Source of the DNA: Pomphorhynchus laevis
Taxonomy: Eukaryota; Acanthocephala; Palaeacanthocephala; Echinorhynchida; Pomphorhynchidae
NCBI GenBank assembly: GCA_012934845.2
Contig: WNNJ02003320.1
Span: 1 to 64,000 of the forward strand
Reading direction: 5' to 3'
Length of the DNA: 64,000 nucleotides
How positions within the stretch are numbered: the stretch's first letter is position 1; the number at the start of each line of letters is the position of its first letter. The notes under the pieces are model-generated. The model saw only the letters and a program-made list of their open reading frames with translations, had not been told where the DNA came from and did not search any database. A program made the translations under genes and the position numbers. This document shows positions 1 through 12,052 of the stretch, piece by piece.

Positions 1-970
1 TCCCCTGCTTTTCTCTCTTCTGCTTGGCGATCTCTCCGTTTATCAAACCTTACTCCTTTAACGTCATGCAATACGCCGATGACGTTCTAATCTATGCTCA
101 TGCACCCGCGCATCGCATACACGATATCGGCATTTCTGCCTCCAACTGTCTTTCCTCTATCTACGAACGTCTCTCCAATCTCCATCCCGTTCTAAACCCC
201 GAAATGTCCAAAATAATGTGGATCATACCCGTAAACCAAACATATCTCCTCCCACTGTATATTTTGCCTCATCGATCATCCCTATAGTCCACAATCTCAC
301 TTTCTTAGGCTTCTATTTCGATGATCATTTTTCTCTTAAACCCTTCGTCCGTGACAAGGTCCGCTCATCTAACTTAATTCTCCGTGACATCCGCCGTATC
401 TGCCCCCTTATCGACTTCCGTTCTTGTATGTATCTTCTTTCATCGCTTCATTTCCCTAGAATCGATTACTGCCTTAGCCTTTTCGCCAATTCTCCAAAAT
501 CTATCATCCTACCCCTACAACGAATAATCAACACCGCCGTTCGAGTGCTCTTTCGTCTCCGTCGCTTCGACCACACATCCACATATTTTGCCCAACTCTC
601 CTGGCCCACCATCCACATCCGCATCAAACTCCACCTTCTTCTCGTTACTTTTCGTCTCATCACTGTCGGCTCCCCATCGTTAATCAACCTTCCTTTCTTA
701 GACGATACTCGCCTCACCTCGCTATCGCTTCGTTCCCGTCATACCCTCTTACTCCATGTTCCTAATTACTCCAACAACTACGGTCTCCGATCCTTCCTGG
801 TCGCCGCCTCACTCGCCTGGAATCAACTCCCTCTCGACGTCCGCCGCACCCCCTCCTTTATTACATTCAAACACCTCCTCCGTTCACACCTTCTCGAGAC
901 CTGATTCACAGTCTTGTTTTGTTGTGGTCATGTAAGCGTGCACTGGCACGCATTTGCCACGTTAAAATAA
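1..970 (+). mobile_element. CR1/L2-like LINE, 3' part (left side outside window)
   Basis: The last part of a LINE reverse transcriptase and its 3' UTR. The frame shows the catalytic motif MQYADDVLIYAH, then a thumb region with FLGFYFDDH and a C-terminal tail ending LLRSHLLET at 904. It is almost identical to 22386-23357; by eye I see only a handful of differences, including a 2-base length difference near 33. That length difference puts the first 287 bases and the 218-904 segment in different frames. The 3' UTR carries a small hairpin (936-951) followed by ATTTGCCACG and an A-rich end near 970. The clade is judged from RT and endonuclease style in the full copy; CR1/L2 supergroup is likely, finer placement is not possible by eye. 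Confidence 0.85.
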
Positions 971-1416
971 ATCCTCTTGTGGTTGCGCCACTAGTCTTCT
1001 TATATATTCCAATTACTGCCGTCTAGAAGTTTGTGTGGAAGACAGTAGAACTTTCTCGAACAAAAGAGATTATTCTGTACGCGCTATTAGCGCCATCTGT
1101 TCAAGATAGAAGGTACTGCCTATTTCCGCTTGCATCCACCAGATGTCATGTCTCGTTACTTCTCATGGCTCGTACTCTACGGCTGATACATAAATTACAG
1201 ATAATGGCAGAAAATTAATAACTTGCAGTAGATGCGTTTTGCGGACTTTAGTCTGATTTGCAGCCTTTTTTAAACCTCGCGTACTTTTTCAGACTTATTT
1301 TCATAAGTAGACTATTCCACTTTTAACCACCGGCAACAATGATAATATGGTTTGGCCATCGGAACTTACTGGAGTAATAAGTATAGCCCTAAGGCTGGAA
1401 AGTTTGGAGTCCCCTA
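971..1416 (-). mobile_element. hAT transposon right terminal region, copy 1
   Basis: Matches the last ~446 bases of the complete hAT at 17399-23803. The outer end reads AAAGTTTGGAGTCCCCTA, the inverted complement of the hAT left terminus CAGGGATCTCCAAACT with slight decay. It is followed by GTCTAGAT (1417-1424), which resembles the 8-bp target duplication GTCTAGAC of the other copy. The matching left end and left duplication lie outside the window, so the duplication cannot be confirmed here. The LINE at 1-970 sits inside this element exactly as it does in the second copy. Confidence 0.8.
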
Positions 1417-1424
1417 GTCTAGAT

Positions 1425-1497
1425 TTAATTAATTTAATTAATTTAATTAATTAAATTAATTAAATTTAATTAATTTCTAATTAATTAAAAATAATTA
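1425..1497. repeat. TTAATTAA-rich low-complexity tract
   Basis: A run of overlapping TTAATTAA/AATTTAATT units, nearly pure A/T and self-complementary, lying between the hAT end and the start of the duplicated block. No gene is visible in it. Confidence 0.8.
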
Positions 1498-2201
1498 TTT
1501 TTATTTAATTTATCAAGGAAATTAACATATTACAAAACATTTATTCTAACAATTGAGTAAAAATTGATGTAATCATTACTTATTTGAGAATAACCATAAT
1601 ATAGTAATAATATACTAACAATAATATAATAACCATAACCATAATATAACCAATATAAGAAATATATATATTCATAATATACTTTAAAATGGATAAAAAA
1701 GCTATGTAATCATCAATGATTTGAGAATAGCCATAATATTTAATATTACATATATTTTAGCCTATGTAACTAACTGTGTGCTAAAGAAACTTGAAAAGGC
1801 GATATGTCTAGACAAATATAAAAACAGCTTTAAGCACTTAAAAACATATTTTTGATCTACATAGTCGCACATAAATCTTAATTTGTTTTGTAACGTCAAC
1901 TTTATTTTTTAAACTGTTTATTATTTAAGAATAACTTGATCATAATGCAATTTGCATTCCCATAATAATCCATTTTATATGTAGTTGTATTTCCGATTGT
2001 ATATTCTACACTTTCGTTTGAAAATTATCTGTTAATTTAAAGGACTTCTTCAAAACGATTGTCTTGTCGTTTTTCATCCCTAATTTATATAATAATTGTA
2101 ATAAAATGTTTAGTTGTATATTTTTCCTTTCGCCATTAATTGTTGAAATACAAATTCCTTAGCAGGATTTTGTTATATATGCGAGTAAAGCAACACCTAA
2201 T

Positions 2202-2249
2202 CATTTTTAAGCATCCTCATTTTTAAGCATCCTCATTTTTAAGCATCCT
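2202..2249. repeat. 16-bp VNTR, three units
   Basis: Three perfect tandem copies of CATTTTTAAGCATCCT. The duplicate locus (24200-24265) has three units plus a fourth after a 2-base spacer, so copy number changed after the segmental duplication. Confidence 0.9.
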
Positions 2250-2329
2250 CTCTTCAATTCATTTAAATCGCAGTTGGCCGTTTTCAATGCCACCCCTACC
2301 ACCAAAAAAACTAGATAGACTAACATTCT

Positions 2330-2715
2330 CTTCTTTCTCGTCCATTATGAACAATCAACCCTTCCAGCTTTTACACATGAGTAAGATACCTGGGGTTTAC
2401 CATTACGGTTTACTGGACGGTCAAATCACACTTGAATAGGTTCAAAATCGTCTTGAAGAGAGCTAGATGATCCCTGAAATAGGCCCAACGTATGCATTAA
2501 GAGAGTGTGCTCAGGTGCGCCTTTGGTATACCTGGACAATCCCGGGATTAGTCTTCTTTTCAAGAAGACGTTCCCAACAGCACATACTAATATTTCTGTA
2601 GCTCCTCATGTCAAGACTACCGACCATAGTACGACACAATTGAATCCTCAATTGTGTAATACGCTGAATGGTTCAATCGGAATGCGGTGCGCTGGTGTAT
2701 GCTAGGGGGTATTGA
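2330..2715 (+). mobile_element. Old LINE fragment (same family as 43143-43640)
   Basis: Diverged from, but clearly alignable with, 43270-43500 and the reverse complement of 40880-41070: shared stretches include GTGCGCCTTTGG, CGGGATTAGTCTT and ATACCTGGG. In the better copies this region encodes the segment after the RT catalytic core (YLGFTVTVN, RLKRILKRARWALKRA). It is heavily decayed; the 66-codon frame at 2505-2705 is a relic, not a gene. A near-identical copy lies at 24346-24730. Confidence 0.6.
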
Positions 2716-2847
2716 TCCCGATGAATTACTGACTAACTAGAAGAAGTGCTAATATTAACTCTAAAACTGTTCGTATTTGTGTTTGTGTTTCCTAATGTTT
2801 TTAATTTTGTTATTAGCTGTACGATGATTTTTAGTATAAAAAAGGAA

Positions 2848-4990
2848 AGTTTTTTAATGTGGCAAATGCACACAGACTGTGTGCTTACAAGCCCATAACA
2901 GCTATACAGATTGAGAACAATAGTTCCTCGTTTAGAAGCATAGAATGTAGTTCTTTTTGAAAAAAGGGAGCGAGGATGAAGATCGCAGATGATCAGGTAG
3001 GGAATTCAAAAGTTGAGGCCATCGATATGTTGAGATCGACGGACGTAGTTGGTTAAGTGAAGAGGTACGTGTAGAAGAGAAGCATAGGAACGTAGGTGAG
3101 TAGAAAGAGAGCGAGATTCACTTAAAGTTAGCAGATAACGACAGGAAAGATAATTACAATGGAGAAGGCGATAAGTTAGACAAAGAATACGAAAACGAAC
3201 ACGATGTTTAATACTTAGCCATCCAAGTTTTGATAAATAGGAGGAGATAATATCGTATTTACGTAGTCAAAAAAGGATGCACACAGCAGTGTTAATGAGC
3301 CTCTGAAGAGGTTTAAGTCATGACTTTAAATATAAGACAAGAAGCTTAAGACAGTAATCAATACGAGGGAAAAGAAAAGATGAGATAAGATATTTGAATG
3401 AACTAAAATCTAGATAATTTCTGATGAGACAAATATTATGGCGAAGAATATTTCAAAATCGAGTTTTATCCCGAATGAAGGGATCGAGATGCAGGTTATT
3501 GTCGAAGTGAACACCTAGAAATACTAGTTTATTTACAACCGGAATAATTGTGGTCTGAAGATACAAAGAAGATACAGAAACGAAGGGGGTTAAAACGCAG
3601 CATAACACATTATATTTGGTAGGATTGAGAGACATGCGCAAAGAAATTAGATGTTCTGATAGTGCACGAAGACAATTCGTCGAGAATATAAAAAGTTGGC
3701 TTAGGGAATGAGGAGACGAGTGAGTATAAAGAAGTATATCATCAGCGTGATGCATTATTCCTAAAAAGAATTTATCAGCTATAAAATATAAATCTCTAAG
3801 AAGAAGCGTAAAGAGAAAAGAGCCAAGTACTGAACCTTGAGGTACACAACGAGATGGAGAAGATAATGGATAACATATTGTATTAGAATTGACGGAAAAT
3901 GGTCAACGGAAGAGATACGAAGAGAACCAAGCCAGGATAGATGAAGAGAAGCTATAATGATAGTGAATACGAGAAAGAAGGATTTTGTGATCGGCCATGT
4001 CGAATGCAGATGAAAGATCGAGCGATATTACCACACTACAAAGTCCTTTATCACGAGTAGAGAGCAAATCAGAAAATACTGTATTACATGCTAGTTCGGT
4101 GGAATGACGGGAGTGGAAATTATATTGAAAAGAAGGGTAGATCTGCGATGAAGATAGATACCTCTTGATCTGATCTAAGACAAGGTGTTCAAGAATTTTA
4201 GATAAGGAAAGTAGAATTGATATTGGGCGATAAGATGAAGGAATAGAGGAGTCAAGGAAGGCCTTTTTAAATAGGGGACAAATAATGGCCGCTTTCCAAA
4301 GGACGGGAAATATTCCATTCCGGATGGACGAGTTAAAGATGCTGGTAAGGAAAGGTATGAAGTCAGTTGACAGCAATTTGAGAATTCGAATTGAGATCGG
4401 CAGGAAAGAACTTACAGAGTTGTGAAATAAGAAGACAAGATACCCCATCTTCAGATACCGCAAGTAGGTAAAAGAGCTTATGGATATGAATAGATGGGAT
4501 ACAAGAAGTTTGTGGAAGGACGATGATCGAATCATTAAGATAAATTGTTTTTGAAATTAAATCATCGGAGAATTGAGAAGGATCAAGAGTGGAAATGATA
4601 GAGGAAAGAGAAAGTAAATAATTGAGCTTTCCATTTAGTTTGAGAGTTAGTAGTGGAAACCAGTTTGTTTTGCCAAAAACTAAGTGTCTTAGAACCGAGA
4701 ATTTGCCTTTGCAAACGATGAAGAGCGAAGAATTGGTTACAATTAACGGTCGAGTCAAGTCCTGAAGATAGTTTGAGATAACGATGATAAGATCTGGAAG
4801 ACAGACACGGGAAGAATTTTAAAGAACATACTCAGAGTCGAACCATGCTGCATGATAGAGATGTGATTGATCAAAAGTTTTAAGAATTTTTAAGAATTCA
4901 ACAGCTAAGAATTTTATTGAGTATAGAGCAAAATATATTGTTAAAGAGGTACATAAGTAATTGGGAAGATTGGTAGATAGAAGAAGGGTA
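2848..4990 (-). mobile_element. CR1/L2-like LINE, minus strand, internally deleted
   Basis: RT domain read on the minus strand: fingers and palm segments KILEHLVLDQIKRYL and VVISLDLSSAFD in 3903-4535, then MHHADDILLYTHSS and FLGVHFDNNLHLDPFIRDK in 3453-3755, in different frames. The 3' UTR (about 2848-2900) has the same architecture as the LINE in the hAT: hairpin, ATTTGCCACA, then A-run. Compared with copy 2 the 5' endonuclease part is missing. It is a diverged relative of the 19.2-23.4 kb LINE. Confidence 0.8.
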
Positions 4991-5004
4991 AATAAGAGGA
5001 TATA

Positions 5005-5335
5005 CTGGAAATTTTATTGGAATATTCGCTTGAGGATTTACTGAAGGCTTTATTGGAGAATTTTCTAGAGGATTTACTAAAGGCTTTACTTGAGAGTTTA
5101 CTGAAGGATTTACTGGATGACTTAATGGAGGATAAACTGCATGATTTACTGGAGATTTACTAGGGATTTATTTGAGTATTTACTGGAGGATTAACTGAAG
5201 TATATACTGAAGATTTACTGGACGAATTACTGGATAATTTGCTGGAGGATTAACTAGAGGGAACTGGATGATATACTGGAGGATAGACTGGTTGATTTAT
5301 TGGAGAATATACTGAAGAATTTACTGGAGGATAAA
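5005..5335. repeat. Degenerate minisatellite, unit about 15 bases
   Basis: Many imperfect repeats of the type GGATTTACTGGAGGATTTACTGAA. The same array occurs at 27815-28155. No reading frame of interest. Confidence 0.85.
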
Positions 5336-5511
5336 CTGAATTTGAAGGCTTCGATAGTCAAATGTGTGAGCTTGATAAACTCGCAATGTTGCTATTGTCT
5401 AGGTTTGTTTTTAATTGACGAGATCGTATAACTATATTATTACGTATAATAAAAATAGAAGAAAGTCCAGTGATAAAGAATATATTTCCAAATATGAAAA
5501 TTAAATTAAGA

Positions 5512-5949
5512 TCAATTAAAATATTATTGATTAATGCAGAAAGATGGCATATATAAATTCACAAAATATTTTTGCATGAGCATTCATGCATGCCATATAA
5601 TATAAAATATAATACATTAAATAATAACATTTTAAGAATTGCTATAATATGTAATATTAACTTTCTTCCACATAATTTAAATAATTTAATAGATGCATAT
5701 TTTAAACTCGGTTACTATAAAAATACAATCAAACAGAAAATAGTAGAATATATAAATCAACAGTGTTTTTAAAATTTAAACTCGTGAGCGAAAAATTATT
5801 ATGGATGGATAATAAATAATACACTTTGTATTAGAATAAGATACTAGATAAGCAAATTTCATCAGAGGAAATACGTCGTTAGCGTGTGTTTGGTTCCGCT
5901 GCTATGTTGGGTTGAGGAATAGGGGCCGAAACCTGATATCATGGCAGAT
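5512..5949 (+). mobile_element. Naiad-type PLE, 3' fragment
   Basis: Encodes the C-terminal tail of the Naiad RT (HEHSCMPYNIKYNTLNN, NLIDAYFKLGYYKN) and the start of the conserved 3' UTR motif GGGGCCGAAACCTGAT. It is 5'-truncated, and its 3' end is cut at the junction with a different PLE at about 5950. Confidence 0.8.
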
Positions 5950-6265
5950 TTTCCATATCAACATCCTAATGTGCAATCAAATTGCAGCGCAAGAGTAATT
6001 TACAGAGCAGATAACGAGTTATCACGGAAACTAATGGAGGCGATCCTGATAGCAAGTTCGGATAGCGACAACAGCTTAAACAATAAAGAAGAAGCAGTGA
6101 CCTGGTTCGACTTGATGATATGACTTAATTTCATAGTTTGTTTGTTTTGTATCTTTTCAAATTTTGTGACGCTGTTCAATGTGTTTTATGTTCTAGATGA
6201 ACCACTGAGGAAGCCGTAACGCGGCGAATCTTTGGCAGTATATAATAATAACTCACTTCTTTGAT
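5950..6265 (+). mobile_element. Tail of a second PLE type with GIY-YIG-like C-terminus
   Basis: A short frame (RADNELSRKLMEAILIASS) resembles the end of a GIY-YIG nuclease as in PLEs with a C-terminal nuclease; it stops at 6121. The following 3' region includes CACTGAGGAAGCCG and CGCGGCGAA, a possible hammerhead core. The segment recurs inverted at 29835-30085. Family assignment rests on a short stretch and is tentative. Confidence 0.45.
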
Positions 6266-6639
6266 CTAATAAACTACGCAAAATCTTAACAACATGAGGC
6301 TGAGAGATAAGCGGACATTTAACTCTAATAATAGATCAGTATCAACTATTTAAAATTATATGTATTTATTTTTGCAATATTAACTTGCTTAAAAGAAGGA
6401 TATTACTTTTCTGAATACATATTCTGTTGATGATACTGACAGGTATATTTGAAATATTTTCAAATTTAGATATTATTATTTTCCATGATAATATATTAAT
6501 ACTTTACTTTTTAAATATTAATATTTTATTAAAAACCTTATAATGCTTTGTCTTTAGAAACTTTAGTTACAACTCTATATGTTCTTTTTAACTTATCTAA
6601 ATATGAAATTTTTGATATATGTAAATAAAGGAACAATAC
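6266..6639. other. AT-rich stretch without a gene
   Basis: About 70 bases near 6250-6330 (CATGAGGCTGAGAGATAAGC and neighbours) match the repeat at 9780-9850. Otherwise I see nothing beyond A/T-rich sequence. Confidence 0.5.
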
Positions 6640-8190
6640 GTTAACTTTTTTCTACGAATATAAGACCTGGCCTTATATTATTTTTTCCAAATAATCGTCA
6701 CCTAAGAATTATATTCGATGTTTTTAACATTTTAATAAATCATTACTATATGCTATGACCATAACCATATTTTAATAACTAGAAACTTTTGAGTTGTTTT
6801 TTATGTTACGAAATAATATGAATTCATTTGGAAAATAATACTAAAATAAGCGTAGACGATAATTTTGAAAAAATGTTTAAAGCGACAATATAATTTAGAT
6901 TTATAAAAGAATTGAGGAACATAAATGACATTAAATTAGATTATGGTTTTTATTACTAGCTCTTACATTTATTCTAAAACAGTAATATCATTTTCTTCTA
7001 AAATATCACAGAAAATAAGTTTATTTTCAGGCTTGATTACATTTATTGCATTTCTAAACTATTTAAAATCAATTGCACCATATATACTTCATATCCAAGT
7101 ACATTACACGAAGTACATTAAACACACGATCGCCAGTTACGTAACCATGACCTTTTACTCATTTAACGACATATTTTAAACTTGGTTTTAAGAAGTTTCT
7201 GCATTGATTTCTTGCCATCCTATTAATTATTATCATTTAATTCAGTTTCAATATAATCATTGAATGGTTTATTTATAGGAATGTCCAGTGTTTGGAGATA
7301 TTGATGCATCCTCACAGGTATCATTACTTGGTCAATATTTTTTGAAGAAATATTTTTATATCCTTTACTCTATGTACTTTCATAATCCCAAACTAATAAA
7401 CCTCGTTGGTTACTCATAAATATAAGTGAAATCATTAAATCAATCCATTTTTTGATGGTGCTGTTACTAAATCTAAACGAATTGATATGCTACAGGTGAC
7501 ACGCATAGATTCATACAATGAAGATTAGATTGAAAATGCACCGATGTGTTTATCCATGGATGTGATAATCTATATGATCAATGGTAGTTAAAGATGTCTG
7601 TCACATAAAAACTACATTGCGATTATGTTACAAGGTTCATATTGTGCGAAGTCAATATTAAACTTATTGTATGGATAATATTGTACGGGACTTTTAAAAT
7701 TGTACGGGATAGCTCGTACCGCTGAAGAAAGTTGTCTACCAATTGTTGTGATTCTATGGATTTGCCTGCTGTTATAATAATGATATTGCACGAGCAGATC
7801 TTTGAATATTGGATATGTTTACATACAACATAGGACATTAATAGCTTTTCGATGATCCATTACCTGATGATTTCATCCAACTCATCAAATACTGGATTTC
7901 GTCTGATTCACATTTTCTCTTTTTGACATTCTTATCCTTACAAAACCGAATAAGTTTTTATTCTATGACTTACTAACTATTTATTTCTTGTATTCGACTG
8001 AATAGCTCTTTTTACCAAATACATTGATTTACGAGTAAAACTATTTTTATTTACAACAAAGGCCTTTTTTTCACTATGCATTATTTTGGGGTTGGTATAA
8101 TTATAAAATCCATAATAAACGCTAGAAAAAGATACTAGGGTATGTAATACCGGGATAGGTCTTATATTCGAAAAAACACGGTGTGAAGCA
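6640..8190 (-). mobile_element. Decayed pogo-like DNA transposon
   Basis: Terminal inverted repeats: CGAATATAAGACCTGGCC at the left (from about 6655) and its counterpart CGAATATAAGACCTATCC read inward from about 8177. On the minus strand between them are remnants of a DDE transposase: VFDELDEIIR..WI (second helix-turn-helix style, near 7870), then RGLLVWDYEST and MHQYLQTLDIPINKPF (7270-7410). The latter recalls the pogo/CENP-B-type signature 'tkYLQPLDvsiNkPFK'. Many stops and frame breaks; no intact gene. Confidence 0.6.
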
Positions 8191-9509
8191 ATTCAAATGA
8201 GGACAAGGTACTTTGCATGCAAATATACTAGCGGATACAACAGATTCCAGTGGATAGACAACGTAATTTGTTAAAAATATAAAATAATAATTTAAAAAAA
8301 ATATTATTTCAATAAATTTACATTTGAAGTTCCCGCAAATGGGAATCGGATAGACAACGTTATTGAAATAACAATAATAAATACTACATTATATTTATAT
8401 ATTATTTATACATTTATGTATTATTATTAAAATGCATTGTGAAATGTAAAATATACCAGATATGTGCGTAAGCTATGCAGAACTATAAAAAGGTGTGTAA
8501 ATTATGACAATTTAGGAAAAGGGTGGCAACCTCTGTTAAGTGATATAAAATAATAAATACAAATTATCATTTAATAAATAAAGATGTTCCTAAACAAAAA
8601 ATAATACAATTATCATTTAAGTTTGGTTACTTGCACTATATCAAATAATAAGCAGATACAGTAAATAATAAAAGTAGTTTACCCGGCTATTTCAATGTTT
8701 TTTTGGCAACACTATTGTATATCAATTAGCAAAATTGATCTCTTTTAAAATAACCGGAAACACTTTATACTTTAATAGCGACAACAGTTCATACTTTAAT
8801 ACCGACAAATTACTAGTGTGACTAATTCTTTAACAAGCATAAAGATAAATCTTAATTGAGAAGCTCTCAGCTACCCGTTTAATATAATGGTTTTAGTCGA
8901 ACACCAACCGTAAGTTAGACAACTTTGAATGGTTGTTACATTAAAAATACAGAAAGGCACACCCATGCAGGCATTTTGTTGGGGTTTTGAATTATATAAA
9001 TATGATGTTTATGAAAATAACTTTTACTGAAAGTAAGTGCATTTCAGAAAAGAAGTCAATTCTGGAAAAAAGTCAATTTTACAGATGATTTAATCATTTT
9101 AATCAATGCTTTATTAAAACGTTATTGTAAAAATCACATTATTTTTGCGATGCGCTTACTGCATTTTAAGAAAAAATCACGAAACAATATTTTTTGTCAT
9201 TCAAAATTATTAGGATAATGCTGGAATTATTAGTCTCAAGGAAAAACGAAGTTTTGTTAACAAACTGATAAAAAAATTTCTTTTTTTACTTGAATATATA
9301 ATAATTCCAGCAATATGCACAATAATCCACCAGACTCAAATGAAATTCTAATGTAATTCTTAATAATATTATTTTTTAAATAATACAAATTATTTTAAAT
9401 ATGACGATATATATAGTATTAAATCCGATTGTGCTAAACTGTGCTCCGGGAGCTAATAAGCTTCAGTTTTATAATTGTAAATGTTGCCAAAAACCGAATA
9501 TCATTATAA
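8191..9509. other. AT-rich interval, no gene recognised
   Basis: No long frame, no RNA gene and no clear repeat boundary seen. Short direct repeats such as GGATAGACAACGTTATT-like segments occur at 8250 and 8350. Confidence 0.5.
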
Positions 9510-10024
9510 ATTGTGGCAAGCACGATAACGCTTACGAAGTCAACTAGTTCAACTGCACACGAACAAACACCACTATAGAATTCTGACTCTAGAGAAGTAA
9601 GGGTTTTATCCTGACAGCCGGACGCACCTTGATTAATTGAAAATTCCGGATACGTAGGTTGCTTTCTCCACTTATATCAGCCGGTGCAGCTCATTGAAAC
9701 CCTCGTGTTTTCTCAAACGATCTGCAGCAGATAAATCAGGGAGTATACGAAAATCAGATACTAACTCAGCCTTTGATCTGATTAATTCTTGCATTTTAGC
9801 AGCATGAAGCTAATATATAAGCGGAGATTTAATTCTACAGTTCAATTTTTCAATTTTTTTTATTTCATTGAGGTTGGTATAAGCAATAATTGATTATTTT
9901 TAAAATTTGTATAAAGCGAGGTATTTTGTGTGCTGTATGTGTAAAATGTATAAGTAGATAATACAGACACAAATTTAATAAAATCAATATTCATCTATTG
10001 ATCAACGATAATTGTTTTGTTGAT
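9510..10024 (-). repeat. Repeat inverted relative to 49475-49988
   Basis: The reverse complement of this stretch matches 49475-49988 closely, including the junction to a Naiad 3' end. In the orientation of the 49-kb copy it contains TTATATAAGTGGAG and a short open frame with KMQELIRSKAELVSDFR. Function unknown; it may be an uncharacterised part of a PLE or an independent repeat. Confidence 0.75.
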
Positions 10025-10404
10025 GAATCAAATCATCTAAGTGAGTCTACGTATTTAATATAATTATAAAATAAACAAAACATAATAATGCTAAATCAAA
10101 ATTTAATAATTAAATAATAAAATTAATAATTGCTTTTAGATTTTCTATAATTTAAATCAAGTTAAAATAAAAAATTGAAATTTAAAAAAAAGTCATTTTT
10201 ATGAATTGACTAATAAATAACAGACGTTGTATCAGAATAAGAATCAGAGGTCATCAGGATGAACTGTTATGCTATCAGGTTTCGGCCCCTAACTCCTCTA
10301 CCAAACATAGCAGCGGGGCCAAATACATGCTAATGACTTACTTCATCTGATAAAACTATCTAGTATCTTATTCTAATACAAAGTATATTATTTATTATCC
10401 ATCC

Positions 10405-12052
10405 ATAAAAATTTGCAACTTAAGAGTTTAAATTTATTCTTTATATTATTATGTTGATTTCTATATTTTACTATTTTCTGCTAAATGTTATTTTTATAGT
10501 AACCTAGTTTAAAATATGTATCTATTAAATTATTTAATAGATTTTGAAGAAATATCATTACATATTGTTGCAATTCTTAAAAATTCATTATTTAATGTAT
10601 TATATTTTATATTATATGGTATGCATGAATGCTCATGCAAAAATATGTTTCTTGTAAATTTAAATATGTCATCTTTACGATATAAATTAATAGTAGTTTT
10701 AGTTAATATTAATTTAATGTTTATATCTAGATATACCCCTTCTTTATCATCAATATTGGTTTTGTTAAGAATAAGGCTTTCTGAATAAATGTGTTCAATA
10801 ATTGAATAAAAATTATTACATTAAATACATATATCATCAATGTAGCAAAACATATATTTCATAGATTTAAATAGTATAGATTTAGTGTTTACACAGTTAT
10901 GAACAAATTCATATTCTATAAAGCTTAAAAACAAGTCAGCTATAATTGGGCTACTATTACTACCCATTGGAACACCTTTTACTTGTCTAAATATAGATGT
11001 CCCTACTTTTAAATATTTTTGATTTATCAAAATATTTAAGGATTCTATTAATTCAATTATATCCATATATTTATATTTACCTGATGGTTAAATTTTTGTT
11101 AGATATGCGTTATGGTTATTATAACATATATATGTATATCTTTTTTCGAATATAAGATTAATTAATTTTACTAACGCTTCTTTAATATCTACTAAATCTA
11201 GATTTGTATAAAGCGTACTAAAATCGTATGTATTTATATTTTGAAAATTTATTCCTTTTGTCTGTTCTAAAAATTCTTTTGTAGAATTAATACTGAAATA
11301 GTGTTTTATACCACTATTAATTTCGATTAATTTACAATATTTTTTGAAGTGTGATTTAATTACTTTAAATATTTTATTCATATATACAGAAAGTGATTTT
11401 TATATACATTTAAAAGCACTACATATGAACCTAGGTTTTATTGGATTTTTGTGTAATTTTGGATTCCAATATAATATAGGTATAGTTTTATTATCTGATT
11501 CAACCTTTATACCCTTTTTATCCATTATAGAACAGTGACTTGTAATAATTGTTTCTAAACTCAACTCACCGCGTTCATATGTTGGATTTACATTTAAATC
11601 ATTCGAATTAACCACTTTCATTAGTATATAATAATAAAGTTTTTTGCATATGAATACAAAGTTATTACTAGCTTTATCAATAGTTGTTATTATATAGTTA
11701 TCCTTAAATTTAGTAAGTTCTGTATACATATCTTTATTAATTTTATCTTTCCTTTTATAATTGTTTGTTATTTTCATTTTATTTTTAATTTTATCAAATA
11801 TATAATCTTTCCAAATGTCTATCTTAGATATATTCGAGCTTTCACTATTAATCAGATACTAAAGTAAGCATTTAAGTTATTATAAACCGAATTGTAAATT
11901 TTATTTTTGTCGTTATTATTTAATCTATATTTATACCCTTTTGATAGCAGCTTTCTTAATTCACAATTTTCAATTAATTCTAGATTATGGGTACATATAT
12001 GTTCATTTATTTTATCAAAACTAAGACTTTTACAATTGCATTCTGTTTCCAT
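10405..12052 (-). pseudogene. Naiad RT (CxC linker plus RT), broken
   Basis: Domain order on the minus strand: CxC linker (TECNCKSLSFDKI, then THNLELIENCELRKLL) at 11852-12052; fingers with TTIDKASNNFVFICKK; template region YWNPKLHKNPIKPRFICSAF; motif A YDFSTLYTNLDL (near 11215); motif B KGVPMGSNSSPIIADLF (near 10950); motif C CYIDDIC (near 10825); then the tail with its YNIKYNT region. The enzyme would copy its own RNA using the nicked target as primer. It lies in at least four frames, so it is not translatable as one protein. Confidence 0.85.

Larger units (their letters stand above)
1498..5949. repeat. Segmental duplication block, copy 1
   Basis: Near-identical to 17084-29235 once the insertions in that copy are removed. 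Landmarks in both copies: a 16-bp VNTR, an old LINE fragment, a minus-strand CR1-like LINE, a minisatellite, and a Naiad fragment with its 3' motif. This copy keeps the uninterrupted hAT target GTCTAGAC at 1806-1813 and lacks about 800 bases present in copy 2 (27006-27808). Homology ends at the shared CATGGCAG near 5948; beyond it the two loci differ. Confidence 0.9.

Noticed and set aside
2202-2249. Short tandem array as a CRISPR
   Set aside because: Units are contiguous without spacers, and this is animal DNA; no cas-like gene is present.
6943-7179. 78-codon plus-strand frame
   Set aside because: It lies antisense to the pogo-like transposase remnant and has no family features.
7290-7400. 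Plus-strand ECPVFGDIDASSQVSLLGQY as a host exon
   Set aside because: The opposite strand encodes the better supported pogo-like transposase motif at the same place.
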